Assembly: GCA_963828625.1 (NCBI GenBank)
Contig: CAWHEX010000003.1
Coordinates: 248,001 to 312,000, forward strand
Origin: PALSA-894 sp963828625
GTDB taxonomy: Bacteria; Pseudomonadota; Alphaproteobacteria; Rhizobiales; Xanthobacteraceae
Direction of reading: 5' to 3'
Length of the DNA stretch: 64,000 nucleotides
Shown: piece after piece, positions 1 to 9,043 of the stretch
How positions within the stretch are numbered: position 1 is the stretch's first letter
Layout of the letters: each line of letters starts with the position of its first letter
Position numbers and translations under genes: made by a program
Notes under the pieces: generated by a model
Database searches by the model: none
Told to the model about the DNA's origin: nothing
Seen by the model: only the letters and a program-made list of their open reading frames with translations

Positions 1-1471
1 GATCGAGCTGATCGACGATCCGCGCCACAAGGTCTCGACGGAAGGCACCTACCGGCTCTCCGACGTGCAGGCGCGCGCGATCCTCGACCTGCGCCTCCAG
101 CGCCTCACGGCGCTCGGCCGCGACGAAATCAAGGAAGAGCTCGACAAGCTCGCCGCCGAGATCGCCGACTATCTCGATATCCTGCGTTCGCGCGCGCGCA
201 TCCAGACGATCGTCAAGGACGAACTCGCGCAGGTGAAGAAGGACTTCGCCACGCCGCGCCGTACCCAGATCGTCGAGCAGACCGACGAGGTCGAGGATGA
301 GGACCTGATCCAGCGCGAGGATATGGTCGTCACCGTCTCGCACGCGGGTTACGTGAAGCGCGTGCCGCTCTCGACCTACCGCGCGCAACGGCGCGGCGGA
401 AAGGGGCGCTCGGGGATGCAGACGCGCGACGAGGATTTCGTCACGCGGCTGTTCGTCGCCAACACCCATACGCCGGTGCTGTTCTTCTCCTCGGCGGGCC
501 GCGTCTACAAGCAGAAGGTCTGGCGGCTGCCGCTGGCCGCCCCGCAGGCGCGCGGCAAGGCGCTGATCAACATCCTGCCGCTCGAGCAGGGCGAGACGAT
601 CAACACCATCATGCCGCTGCCCGAGGACGAGGCGAGCTGGGACAAGCTCGACGTGATGTTCGCGACCACGCGCGGCACGGTCCGGCGCAACAAACTGTCC
701 GATTTTTCCGACGTGCGTCGCTCCGGCATCATCGCGATGAAGCTGGACGAGGGCGACGGCATCGTCGGCGTGCAGATCTGCACCGAGAACGACGACGTGC
801 TGCTGACGACCGCGGGCGGGCGCTGCATCCGCTTCCCGGTTTCCGATAACCGCGACGGCGTCGAGCACGGCGTGCGCGTGTTCGCCGGGCGCTCGTCGAT
901 GGGCGTGCGCGGCATTTCGCTCGATGCGGGCGACAGGATCATCTCGATGTCGATCCTGCGCCATGTCGAGGCGACGGCGGACGAGCGCGCCGCGTACCTC
1001 AAGCGCGCCAATGCGGTGCGGCGCGGCACCGAGGAAGATCAGGTCGAGGCCGAAGAGGAAGCGGACGCCGAGGAGGCGACCGGCGCGATCGAACTCGGCG
1101 AGCAGCGCTATGTCGAGATGTCGGCCGTCGAGCAGTTCGTGCTGACCGTGTCCGAGAAGGGCATGGGCAAGCGCTCGTCGTCCTACGAGTACCGGATCAC
1201 CAATCGCGGCGGCAAAGGCATCGTCGCGATGGGCATACTCGAAGGCAAGAAGGGCGCGAAGAAAATCCGCGACAAGACCGGCAAACTGGTTGCCTCGTTC
1301 CCGATCGAGGAGACCGACCAGATCATGCTGGTGACGAACGCCGGCCAATTGATCCGCACGGGCGTCGACGGCATCCGTATCGTCGGCCGCTCGTCGCAAG
1401 GCGTGATCGTGTTCGACACGGCGGACGACGAGCGCGTGGTGTCGGTCGAGCGGCTCTCCGAGGAAGAATAG
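1..1471 (+). CDS. gyrA: DNA gyrase subunit A, 3' part
   Basis: This is the C-terminal part of GyrA, which together with GyrB introduces negative supercoils; the 5' end lies before the window. The frame opens at base 2 and runs to a TAG. What is visible is the end of the tower/coiled-coil region followed by the DNA-wrapping beta-pinwheel. The GyrA box QRRGGKG (386-406) is intact, which favours GyrA over ParC. Later blade motifs of the GRSSMGVRG and GRSSQGV type are near 890 and 1386. A Glu/Asp-rich insert at about 1030-1090 separates two blades. No frameshift is seen in the visible part. Confidence 0.97.
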   Translation, partial: IELIDDPRHKVSTEGTYRLSDVQARAILDLRLQRLTALGRDEIKEELDKLAAEIADYLDILRSRARIQTIVKDELAQVKKDFATPRRTQIVEQTDEVEDEDLIQREDMVVTVSHAGYVKRVPLSTYRAQRRGGKGRSGMQTRDEDFVTRLFVANTHTPVLFFSSAGRVYKQKVWRLPLAAPQARGKALINILPLEQGETINTIMPLPEDEASWDKLDVMFATTRGTVRRNKLSDFSDVRRSGIIAMKLDEGDGIVGVQICTENDDVLLTTAGGRCIRFPVSDNRDGVEHGVRVFAGRSSMGVRGISLDAGDRIISMSILRHVEATADERAAYLKRANAVRRGTEEDQVEAEEEADAEEATGAIELGEQRYVEMSAVEQFVLTVSEKGMGKRSSSYEYRITNRGGKGIVAMGILEGKKGAKKIRDKTGKLVASFPIEETDQIMLVTNAGQLIRTGVDGIRIVGRSSQGVIVFDTADDERVVSVERLSEEE

Positions 1472-1545
1472 TCGCTCCGCGGCCTCCGGCCTTGAATCAC
1501 GAAAATATTTGCGGATAGGTGGCGGCTCAGCAAGCGAGCACGCCC

Positions 1546-2154
1546 ATGTCCGTCGAACTCTATCTCGTCTTCGTCCTCGCGACCGCGCTGCTGATCGCGA
1601 CGCCGGGGCCGAACGTCGCACTCATCGTCGGCACCAGCCTGACGCACGGCGCGCGCACCGGCCTCATCGCGATGGCCGGCGTCAATATCGGTGTGATGAT
1701 CCAGCTTGCCGTCGTGGCGGCGGGGCTCTCGTGGATCGTCGACCTGTTCGCCAAGAACTTCGACGTGATCCGCTTCGTGGGCGCGGCGTACCTGCTGTTT
1801 CTCGGCATTCAGACCCTCTGGAAGGCGCGCAAGCCGCAGGCGCCCGCGCCGCTGTCGCCGGAACGTGCTTTCGCGCGCGGCTTCGCAGTTGCGTTCGCCA
1901 ATCCGAAGACACTGATTTTCCAGGCGGCATTCCTGCCGCAGTTCCTGACCGACGGGGAGGGGAGGCAGGCGCAGCTCTGGCTGCTCGCATCGACCTTCTG
2001 GATCATCACGGTGATCGGCGACGCGATCTGGGTGCTCGGCGCGGCGCGGCTGCGCACGATGGTGAGCGGCCGCGCGCAACTGATCGCGGATCGCGTCTCG
2101 GGCGGTATCCTGATCGCGGGCGCCTGCGTGTTGCTCGCGGCGAGCCGGCGATAG
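1546..2154 (+). CDS. LysE/RhtB-family amino-acid exporter
   Basis: An integral inner-membrane protein of about 202 residues, the usual size for LysE/RhtB exporters, which expel amino acids or their derivatives by proton antiport. The N-terminal signature ATPGPNVALIVGTSL is near residue 20, and hydrophobic stretches fit five to six membrane helices. FANPKTLIFQAAFLPQF, typical of the family's middle part, is present. I chose the ATG at 1546 because family members start with this MSVELYL-type sequence; an in-frame GTG at 1519 would add nine residues. Neither has a strong ribosome binding site. The substrate cannot be told from sequence. Confidence 0.88.
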   Translation: MSVELYLVFVLATALLIATPGPNVALIVGTSLTHGARTGLIAMAGVNIGVMIQLAVVAAGLSWIVDLFAKNFDVIRFVGAAYLLFLGIQTLWKARKPQAPAPLSPERAFARGFAVAFANPKTLIFQAAFLPQFLTDGEGRQAQLWLLASTFWIITVIGDAIWVLGAARLRTMVSGRAQLIADRVSGGILIAGACVLLAASRR

Positions 2155-2325
2155 CCGTGAATCAGGCGCGTTTGAGCTGATTCGGGCCTGCACTCCCGAA
2201 GCGCGCTGCGACATTCCGACAGGCTTGATTAACGTTGTCCTCGCCGGGGCCCTAGCTCGCGCCGCAAATAAATCCTATGATTGCGTGGGGTGGATGTAAC
2301 TAACGACACATCCAAGGGAGCGATA

Positions 2326-3279
2326 GATGAAGACGTTTGCAGCATTTGTGGAGCGGCGCTCGCGATTGGTTTGAGTGCCACGGCGAGTCACGCTCAGGCG
2401 ACCCGCACTGGGTTTCGGGCGTGGGCGACGATCTCAATCCGTGCAGCCGCACGCGCCCTGCAAGACCTTCGCGGGCGCCATCTCAAGACTGCGCCGGCCG
2501 GTGAGATCAATTGCCTCGATCCCGGTGCATTCGGCGCGGTCACGATCACCAAGGCGATGACGATCATTTGCGACTACACCGAAGCCGGTGTGCTGGCGAC
2601 CTTGGGGAGCAACGGCATCATAATCAACGCCGGCGCAAGCGATGTCGTGATTCTCAGCGGCCTCGACATCAACGGCGCCGGAACGGGCCTCAACGGGATC
2701 CGCTTTCTTGCGGGCGCCGCGCTGCACGTGGTGAAGAGCAAGATCACCCGTTTCGCCAACGCCAGCGGCAACGGCATCTCGTTTGCTCCGTCCGGCACGT
2801 CCGAACTCTACGTGAGTGACAGCTTCATCGCCGCCAACGGCGGCAGCTCGACCACGGGCGGCATCAACGTTGCGCCGACAGGCACCGGCGCCGCGCGGGT
2901 AACCCTCACCCGGAACCAGATCGAAAACAACACCGTCGGCGTCAGGTTCAGCGGTACGGCAAGCACCGGGGGCATGCGCGCGCTCCTGAGGGACAATGTC
3001 ATCTCCGGCAACACCAACAACGGCGTCATCTCGACGGCGTCGACCGCGGCGACTTTCGTCTCGCTTGAAAACAACAGCGTCTTTGCCAACAACGTCGGCA
3101 TCCAGTCGGACGGCGCCAACTCGTTCATGCAGATCAGCGGAAATACCGTCACGCTCAATCTGAGCACCGGAATGTCCGCGACCGCCGGCGGAACGCTGCA
3201 GTCCTACGTGAACAACTTCATCAACTTCAACTCGGGTGGCGACGGCGCCACCGCGGGTGCGAACCTCACGCTGAAGTAA
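2326..3279 (+). CDS. Secreted right-handed parallel beta-helix protein (5' end frameshifted)
   Basis: The ATG at 2326 follows a good AAGGGAG ribosome binding site and opens a signal peptide (MKTFAAFV, then GAALAIGLSATASHAQA in another frame). After it comes a parallel beta-helix of repeated short turns with Asn/Gly-rich ladders (for example LTRNQIENNTVGVRF, LRDNVISGNTNNGV, LENNSVFANNVGI), typical of exported pectate-lyase-fold proteins. Four apparent one-base deletions near 2351, 2409, 2453 and 2484 break the first 55 codons; from about 2490 to the TAA the frame is intact. No polysaccharide-lyase catalytic residues can be assigned by eye, so the activity is unknown. A terminator follows at 3313. 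Confidence 0.8.
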   Translation, partial: DEDVCSICGAALAIGLSATASHAQATRTGFRAWATISIRAAARALQDLRGRHLKTAPAGEINCLDPGAFGAVTITKAMTIICDYTEAGVLATLGSNGIIINAGASDVVILSGLDINGAGTGLNGIRFLAGAALHVVKSKITRFANASGNGISFAPSGTSELYVSDSFIAANGGSSTTGGINVAPTGTGAARVTLTRNQIENNTVGVRFSGTASTGGMRALLRDNVISGNTNNGVISTASTAATFVSLENNSVFANNVGIQSDGANSFMQISGNTVTLNLSTGMSATAGGTLQSYVNNFINFNSGGDGATAGANLTLK

Positions 3280-3312
3280 GAATACCCGTCTCTTTGGCGA
3301 AGCGACTATTGG

Positions 3313-3342
3313 AGGCCGCCCCGCAGGAGGGGCGGCCTTTGT
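3313..3342 (+). terminator. Rho-independent terminator
   Basis: A perfect 10-bp stem (AGGCCGCCCC at 3313-3322 pairing with GGGGCGGCCT at 3329-3338) with a 6-base loop ends in TTT. It lies 33 bases after the stop of the beta-helix gene and between that gene and the convergent Bug binding protein. Confidence 0.85.
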
Positions 3343-3394
3343 ACTTGTGCGGGTATCCACGAAAGGCCCGGATGGTCGGACCCGGCGATGGCGC

Positions 3395-4373
3395 CTATTC
3401 GATCTTCGCGATCCCGGCCTTGGTGATGATGTCGCGGTATTTCGCGATCTCGTTGGCGAGGAACACCTTCGACTCTTCGAGGCCGAGGCCGAACGGCACC
3501 GCGCCGACCTTCTCGTAGTTGCCACGCACGTCGGGATCGTTCAGCGCGGCGTTCAGCTCCTTGTTGAGCCGTTCGAGAATGTCCTTCGGCACGCCCGCGG
3601 GTGCGGCGAGGCCGAACCAGCCGTCAACCTTGTATTCGGGGAGTTTGACCTCGGTGGTGGTCGGCGTGTCTGGCAGGGTCGCGAGCCGTTTGTCGCCCGC
3701 GACCGCCAGCGCCTTCGCGCCATTGGCCTGAAGGGGACCCGCAACATTCGGATACCAGGCGAAGCCGAGCGGCACCGCGCCGGCGATCATGTCCGGGCCG
3801 AATTGCGCGATGTTGCGATAGGGCACATGCGTGAGCTTCACGCCGGTTACCTGCGCGAAGTATTCGCCGGCGAGGTGCTGCGAGGAGCCGATGCCGACCG
3901 AGCCGTAGTTCAGCGCACCGGGCTCTTTTTTTGCGCGGTCGATCAGCTCCTGCACCGAGTTGATGCCGAGCTTGGTGCTCGCGGTGACGACCACCGTGAA
4001 GCTCACGAAGGGCGAGATCATCGTGAAGTCTTTTTGCGGGTCGTAGCCGAGCTCCCGGTAGAGCGTGAGGTTCGCCGCAAACGGGCCGGAGCCTGCGCCC
4101 ACCAGCGTGTAACCGTCCGGGGCGGCTTTCGCCGTCTGCGCGGTGCCGGAATTGCCGCCCGCGCCGGGTTTGTTCTCGATGATGATCGGCTGGCCGAGGT
4201 TGCTCGCCATCTTGGCGAACACGATGCGCGCCGCGACATCGCTGCCGCTGCCGCCCGCGAAGGGCATCACGACGGTGATCGGCCGGGTCGGGTAGGTCTG
4301 TGCGCTGGCTGCGCCTGCCATGCAGTGCGAAGGCGGCGAAAGCCGCGAGCGGCGATCTTGTCCTTGGCGTCAT
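3395..4373 (-). CDS. Bug-family (TctC-like) periplasmic solute-binding protein
   Basis: A tripartite tricarboxylate transporter binding receptor of about 325 residues. It has a signal peptide starting MTPRTRSPLAAFAAFAL and ending ASA before QTYPTRPITVVMPFAGG, the usual start of mature Bug proteins. The motifs PGAGGN and PDGYTLV and the closing region around VDGWFGLAAPAGVP are all present. One extra C near 4322 separates the leader frame from the mature frame; the ATG at 4373 is preceded by GGAGAG. No TctA/TctB membrane genes are nearby, so this is an orphan receptor, which is common in this group. Its ligand, probably a carboxylate, is not predictable. Confidence 0.9.
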
Positions 4374-4425
4374 CTCTCCATCCCTTGTTGTTCCGCGTCT
4401 GTTGTGCGGATGTTGCTGGAATTCG

Positions 4426-5632
4426 TCAGGCGCTTTTGCGCAATTCGACCTCGGCGTCGTAGCCGTAGAGCCGCTCCTGCTCCGGCGGGAACGTCGCGGT
4501 CTCCGGCGTGCGGTTGGCGCGCATCTTTTCGTTGCGTGCCTTGATCGTTGCGGCGTCGTTCGCCTGGTAGGACTGCTCCTCGCGGCGCGCGAGGCCCTGC
4601 ATCCACGCGGTGCGCGGCTGGCGCATCTTGACGAAGCGCGCCAGCGCGTCGAGCGGCTTGGCTTGGCCTTCCGCGATGCAGCCCGCGAGCACGTAGGCGT
4701 CCTCGATGCTTTGCGCGCCGCCCTGCGCGTAGAACGGCATCATCGGGTGCGCGGCATCGCCGATCAGCACGATGCGGCCGACCTGCCAGTCGGGCAGGGG
4801 CTCGCGGTCGTACAGCGCCTGACGGAGCACGTTCGGCGTCGCGCCGATGATGGTGCGGATGGTCGCATTCCAGCCATCGTATTCGGCGAGCGCATCCTCG
4901 ACCTTGCCTTCGGCGAGCCATGACTCGCGCGCGGGCTCGGAGGAGCGGCTGATGCCGATCCAGTTGAAGGTTTTTCCCGCCGACACGTAGTACTGCACGA
5001 TGCTGCGGTTCGGGCCCATCCAGACGCCGACCACGCTGCCGAGATCGAGATGCGCGACGCGCTCGGCCGGCACGAGGCCGCGCCACGCGACGTTGCCGGT
5101 GTAGCGCGGCAGTTCCTTGCCGAAGAGCTGGCCGCGAATGGTCGAGTGGATGCCGTCGGCGCGCGATCAGGATGTCGCCATGCGCGGTCTCGCCGTTCTG
5201 GAGCGTCAGCGTCACGCCGCTGGCGTCCTGATCGACGCGCTCGACGCGCGAGCCCAACGTGATGCCAGTTCTGTCGGTAAGGCCGCTGAGCAGCACGTCG
5301 AGCAATTCGGCGCGATGCGCCGCGTAGTAGGGCGAGCCGAAATGCGCTTCGGCTTTCTGCCCGAGCGGCGTGTAGTAGAGGCGCTCGCCGGTGTCCCAGC
5401 CGCGATAGTCGCGGCCTTCGGGATAGGTCGCGACTTTCCTCAGCGCTTCGCCGAGGCCGAGCTTGAGCAGGATGCGCGCGGCGTTGGAGGACACCTGAAT
5501 GCCGGCGCCCACCTGGCCGAACGCCGCGGCCTGCTCGTAGAGCTGCACATCGATGCCGCGCTGGCGCAGCGCCAGCACCGTGGTGATGCCGCCGATGCCG
5601 CCGCCGACAACGAGAACCTTCAGACCGGCCAT
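4426..5632 (-). CDS. FAD-dependent monooxygenase (salicylate/3-hydroxybenzoate hydroxylase-like)
   Basis: A flavin monooxygenase of about 400 residues. The N-terminal Rossmann motif VVGGGIGGITTVLALRQRG binds FAD; the conserved IGADG-type motif lies at the middle and the second FAD motif LIGDAAHPMMPFYAQGGAQ at about residue 290. This is the class A aromatic hydroxylase layout, using NAD(P)H and O2 on phenolic acids; the exact substrate is not inferable. One extra base near 5162 breaks the frame just at the IGADG motif, and the frame is otherwise conserved on both sides. The ATG at 5632 follows GGAGAGGC. It lies downstream of the ankyrin gene and upstream of the Bug receptor, all on the minus strand. 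Confidence 0.9.
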
Positions 5633-5709
5633 GCCTCTCCGTCTTGCGGGAACGTATCGCGCTATTGTGCTGCGTTTCGCCGTTCGGGCAAGGCTGCGCG
5701 GTCGCGGCG

Positions 5710-6391
5710 CTATTTCGCGCCTGCCGCTTCGAGAATTTTCACCATCTCGGCATAGCCGCGCTGCTTCGCATGCCCGAGCGGCGTGACGCCTTGGCGATCC
5801 GCGATGTTCAGGTTCGCGCCGGCCTTCACGATCGCTTCGAGCGTGTCGGTGTGGTTCCTGCCGCCGTTGCCGAGCACGATCAATTCCATCAGCGCGGTCC
5901 AGCCGAGATTGTTGACATGATCGAGCGGCGCGCCGGCCGCGATCAGCACGCGCACCACTTCGGCGTGGCCGAGATGCGCGGCCGCGATCAGCGCGGTGCC
6001 GTTGTAGGGGCTGGTGATGTTCTTCGGGTCGCAGCCGCCCGCGAGCGCGAGCTTGAGCATCGGCACGTCGTTGTTCACCGCCGCGATGGTGACGATGTCG
6101 TATTTCTGCGCATCGAGCGCGTTCGGGTTGGCGCGGCCTTTGAGCAACGCCTGCGCGGCCGCCTGATGCCCGAAATGCGCCGCGACATGCAGCGGCGTGC
6201 GGCTGTGCGCATCCTGCGCGTTGACGTTCTGCTCGCCGCGAGGCGAGCAGCCGCTCGATCTCGGCGGCATCGCCCTTCGCGGCCGCGGCGTGCAGGCCCG
6301 CATAGATGCGCAGCTCGGAGGGGCCGGGCGGGATTTGCGCGAGCGCAGGCGTGGCGACGAGCGCGACGGCGAGGGCAAGAGCGAGGCGCAT
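5710..6391 (-). CDS. Exported ankyrin-repeat protein
   Basis: A protein of about 226 residues with a clear signal peptide (MRLALALAVALVATPALA, then QIPPGP) and at least four ankyrin repeats: HSRTPLHVAAHFGHQAAAQ, a repeat with YDIVTIAAVNNDVPMLKLA, NGTALIAAAHLGHAEVVR, LGWTALMELIVLGNG and GVTPLGHAKQRGYAEMV. Ankyrin domains bind other proteins; the periplasmic partner is unknown. One extra base near 6240, in LLA(S)RGEQNVN, splits the leader part from the repeats. The gene is followed after 77 bases by the FAD monooxygenase and may be cotranscribed with it. Confidence 0.85.
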
Positions 6392-6465
6392 AAAGAAAAT
6401 GTCCCGGCTGGTTAGGCCGGGACAGTATGGGGTCACTTGGGTCGCGTAGTCACTTGGGGTCGTGT

Positions 6466-6515
6466 GGGAGTGGGCATCACTCCCGGGTCGAAGAGGGGAT
6501 TGGGCATCAATCCCC
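6466..6515. repeat. Two tandem hairpins with identical 7-base loops
   Basis: Hairpin 1 is GGGAGT (6466-6471), loop GGGCATC, ACTCCC (6479-6484). Hairpin 2 is GGGGATT (6495-6501), the same loop GGGCATC, AATCCCC (6509-6515). The stems differ at one base pair position but stay fully paired in both copies. They sit in the 153-bp space between the small secreted protein (ends 6545, minus) and the ankyrin gene (starts 6391, minus). Upstream at 6432-6460 the short string TCACTTGGG also occurs twice. Neither hairpin has a T-run, so simple termination is unlikely. Confidence 0.6.
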
Positions 6516-6544
6516 GAAGGTGAAAGGCTTTCGCCTCTCAAAAC

Positions 6545-6812
6545 TTATTTGCGGTCTGCCGAGACGATGCGGACCTGACGGGCCGAGCCGGAACTCGGTG
6601 CGCGTATCGCGGATGCACGAGCGGTCGAGATAGGGCCAGGACTGCTGGCGGCAGGAGAGGCGGGCCTCCATGTCGAGGCGGTCGCCCTTGCCGGCGGTCG
6701 TCTGGGTGATGCTGTGACGCGTATTGGCCGAAACCGGGCCAAGGCTGGGAGCCACGACAAGCGCGCCAGCGACGAGCGCGGCAGCTGCCATCATGCTGTA
6801 AATCTTGAACAT
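6545..6812 (-). CDS. Small secreted protein of unknown function
   Basis: A protein of about 88 residues: a signal peptide (MFKIYSMMAAAALVAGALVV) and a short mature part with Cys residues in RLSCRQQSWPYLDRSCIRD. Proteins with this Cys/Trp-Pro-Tyr pattern occur as unnamed short exported proteins in Bradyrhizobium relatives (from memory). One extra base near 6590 shifts the end; restoring it gives the tail GSARQVRIVSADRK and a TAA at 6545. The ATG at 6812 lies six bases after GGGTGG; an in-frame GTG at 6821 is an alternative start. Function unknown. Confidence 0.65.
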
Positions 6813-6966
6813 TTTAGCCACCCTTGCCCCGTATCGTTGTCCCGCCGGGGCCCTTCACTGAGTTAGACGCGAGATGGGGGTGAAAGGTTCAAGCCGGAAC
6901 GCACAATTCCTCGATCCGGATTTGATGGCCCTTGCGGCCACCTGGGACGCGGGCTAGACCCCGCGA

Positions 6967-7473
6967 ATGCCCCGAATTGCCCTTTACGCAGGGTCTTTCG
7001 ACCCCGTTACGAACGGCCATCTGGACGTCGTGCGCCAGGCGGTGCGGCTGGCCGACCGGCTGGTGCTGGCGATCGGCATCCATCCCGGCAAGACGCCGCT
7101 GTTTCCCGCCGACGACCGCCTCGCGATGCTGACCGAGGTCTGCGGTCCGGTCGCGAAGGCTGCGGGCGTGGAGTTGGCCTGCGTGACGTTCGACGATCTG
7201 GTGATCTCGCTCGCGCAGCGCGAGAAGGCCACGATCCTGATCCGCGGCCTGCGCGACGGCACCGATTTCGACTACGAAATGCAGATGGCCGGCATGAACG
7301 CCGCGATGGCGCCGGCGGTCCAGACGGTCTTCCTGCCTGCATCGCCCGCGGTGCGCCCGATCACCGCCACTTTGGTGCGCCAGATCGGAAAAATGGGCGG
7401 CGATATCTCGTCCTTCGTACCGGCGTCCGTCGCGGCCCGGTTCAAGGCGAAGTTCGCCGCCAAGCCTCGCTGA
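6967..7473 (+). CDS. coaD: Phosphopantetheine adenylyltransferase
   Basis: CoaD converts 4'-phosphopantetheine and ATP to dephospho-CoA, the fourth step of coenzyme A synthesis. The 168-residue length is standard. The nucleotidyltransferase motif TNGH follows YAGSFDPV at residue 15, RGLRDGTDFDYE lies near residue 90, and the C-terminal GGDISSFVP replaces the usual ISS(T/S)-x-R region. The frame is intact. It starts the conserved coaD - cyclophilin - queA - tgt run and is followed 20 bases later by an exported cyclophilin. Confidence 0.97.
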   Translation: MPRIALYAGSFDPVTNGHLDVVRQAVRLADRLVLAIGIHPGKTPLFPADDRLAMLTEVCGPVAKAAGVELACVTFDDLVISLAQREKATILIRGLRDGTDFDYEMQMAGMNAAMAPAVQTVFLPASPAVRPITATLVRQIGKMGGDISSFVPASVAARFKAKFAAKPR

Positions 7474-7493
7474 ATTCAAAACCGGGAGTTTTC

Positions 7494-8124
7494 ATGATCC
7501 GTCTGCTCGCCACCGCGGCAGCTTTGCTCGTCACCGCACCGGCCTTCGCGCAGGGCGCGCTGTCCAATCCGGCGGCGCTCGTCGAAAAGGCGCCGGCCAC
7601 CTTCAAGGCGAAGTTCGACACCTCCAAGGGCGTGTTCGTGATCCAGGTGAACCGGGACTGGGCGCCGAATGGCGCCGACCGTTTCTACAATCTGGTGAAG
7701 AACGGCTTCTTTAACGACACGCGCTTCTTCCGCGTGATCTCCGGCTTCATGGTGCAGTTCGGCATCAACGGCGACCCGAAGCTCAGTCCGGCGTGGCGCA
7801 ACGGCGCGCATCCCGGACGATGCCGTGAAGCAGAGCAACAAGCGCGGCAACATCACGTTCGCGACCTCCGGGCCGAACTCGCGCACCACGCAGGTGTTCA
7901 TCAACTTCAAGGACAATGCCGGACTCGACGGGCAGGGCTTCGCGCCGTTCGGGCAGATCGTGAGCGGCATGGACGTGGTCGACAAGCTGCATGCCGGCTA
8001 CGGCGAAGGCGCGCCGAACGGCCGCGGGCCGGAGCAGGGGCGCGTGCAGGCGGAAGGCAACGCTTACCTGCAGAAGGATTTCCCGCAGCTCGATTTCGTC
8101 AAGAAGGCCACCATCGAGCCGTGA
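7494..8124 (+). CDS. Exported cyclophilin-type peptidyl-prolyl isomerase
   Basis: A periplasmic PpiA-like cyclophilin of about 209 residues that catalyses cis-trans isomerisation of prolyl bonds during folding. It has the signal peptide MIRLLATAAALLVTAPAFAQ and cyclophilin motifs FFRVISGFMVQFG, NSRTTQVFINF and FAPFGQIVSGMDVVD. One extra G near 7803 (before ARIPDDAVKQSNKRGN) splits it. The ATG at 7494 follows GGGAG. It overlaps or abuts the following TonB-C-like gene and lies in a run with coaD and ppiB. Confidence 0.92.
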
Positions 8125-8148
8125 CGCGCCGCTCGGCCATCGCGCGCG

Positions 8149-8613
8149 TTGCATGCGCGCGGCGCGCTGTTCGGCGCGGTGCTCGCGACGGACGCCGCGA
8201 TCGCGCAGGGTATGATCCTGTCGATCGAGATCCGTTACCCCAATCCGCGGCCGGTGCGGCCGGCGGCACCGGTCAATACGCTGCAGGAACTCTCCGCCGC
8301 GTTCGTCGGATGCTGGAGCCCGCCGCCGCTCGGCTCAGAGCGTTCGGCGGTTGACCTGACGTTTCAGGTGAGCTTCAAGCGCTCGGGCGAACTGTTCGGA
8401 AAGCCGCGCGCGGTGCAGTTCGCGCGCGCGGTCAGCCAGGAGGAACGCGAGCGCTACTACACGGCGGTCGCCGAAGCGGTGGAGCGCTGCGAGCGGATGC
8501 CGTTCACGGATTCAATGGGCGGGGCGGTCGCGGGCCGGACGCTGCGGATCAATTTCATCGACAAACGCAACAGCAAACAGGCAGAGGGATCATGGCCGAC
8601 AAGGAAAAGCTGA
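8149..8613 (+). CDS. Small TonB-C-terminal-like exported protein
   Basis: About 150 residues. The layout CWSPPP, then FKRSGELFGKPRAVQF, AVERCERMPF and AGRTLRINFID matches the beta-strand pattern of TonB C-terminal-type domains found in short Bradyrhizobiaceae proteins. The N-terminus looks like a signal peptide (ALFGAVLATDAAIAQ). The start is unsure: the open frame begins at a TTG (8149), but an upstream GTG at 8122 overlapping the cyclophilin stop could be the true start if a one-base shift lies near 8148. The 3' end overlaps the start of ppiB by 22 bases, which suggests coupling. Function unknown. Confidence 0.6.
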   Translation: MHARGALFGAVLATDAAIAQGMILSIEIRYPNPRPVRPAAPVNTLQELSAAFVGCWSPPPLGSERSAVDLTFQVSFKRSGELFGKPRAVQFARAVSQEERERYYTAVAEAVERCERMPFTDSMGGAVAGRTLRINFIDKRNSKQAEGSWPTRKS

Positions 8614-9043
8614 CGCTCGAAACCACCAAGGGCAATGTCGTGATCGAGCTTCGGCCCGACCTCGCGCCCAAGCACGTCGAACGCATCAAGACGCTGGTGA
8701 AGGAAGGCTTCTACGACGGGATCGTGTTTCACCGCGTGATCGACGGCTTCATGGCGCAGACCGGCTGCCCGCAGGGCACCGGTACGGGCGGCTCGAGCTA
8801 CCCGAACCTGCCGGCCGAGTTCAACGCCGAGCCGCACGTGCGCGGCACCGCCTCGATGGCGCGCGCGCAGTCGCCCAACAGCGCGAACAGCCAGTTCTTC
8901 ATCTGCTTCGACGAAGCCGGCTTCCTCGACAAGCAGTACACCGTGTGGGGCAAGGTGATCGAGGGGATGGACAACGTCGACAAGATCAAGAGGGCGAGCC
9001 GGTGCAGAACCCGGACAAGATCGTGAAGGCGACGGTCAGCTGA
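8592..9043 (+). CDS. ppiB: Cytoplasmic cyclophilin peptidyl-prolyl isomerase
   Basis: A single-domain cyclophilin of about 150 residues with no signal peptide. The catalytic-fold motifs FHRVIDGFMAQTGCPQG, MARAQSPNSANSQFFIC and WGKVIEGMDNVDKIK are intact. The frame breaks near 8995; restoring it (a missing G or an extra A) gives GEPVQNPDKIVKATVS and a TGA at 9043. The ATG at 8592 is preceded by CAGAGGGATC. It forms a tail-to-tail overlap with the minus-strand glycosyltransferase. Confidence 0.93.

Noticed and set aside
1..1471. parC instead of gyrA
   Set aside because: An intact GyrA box QRRGGKG is present, which ParC lacks.
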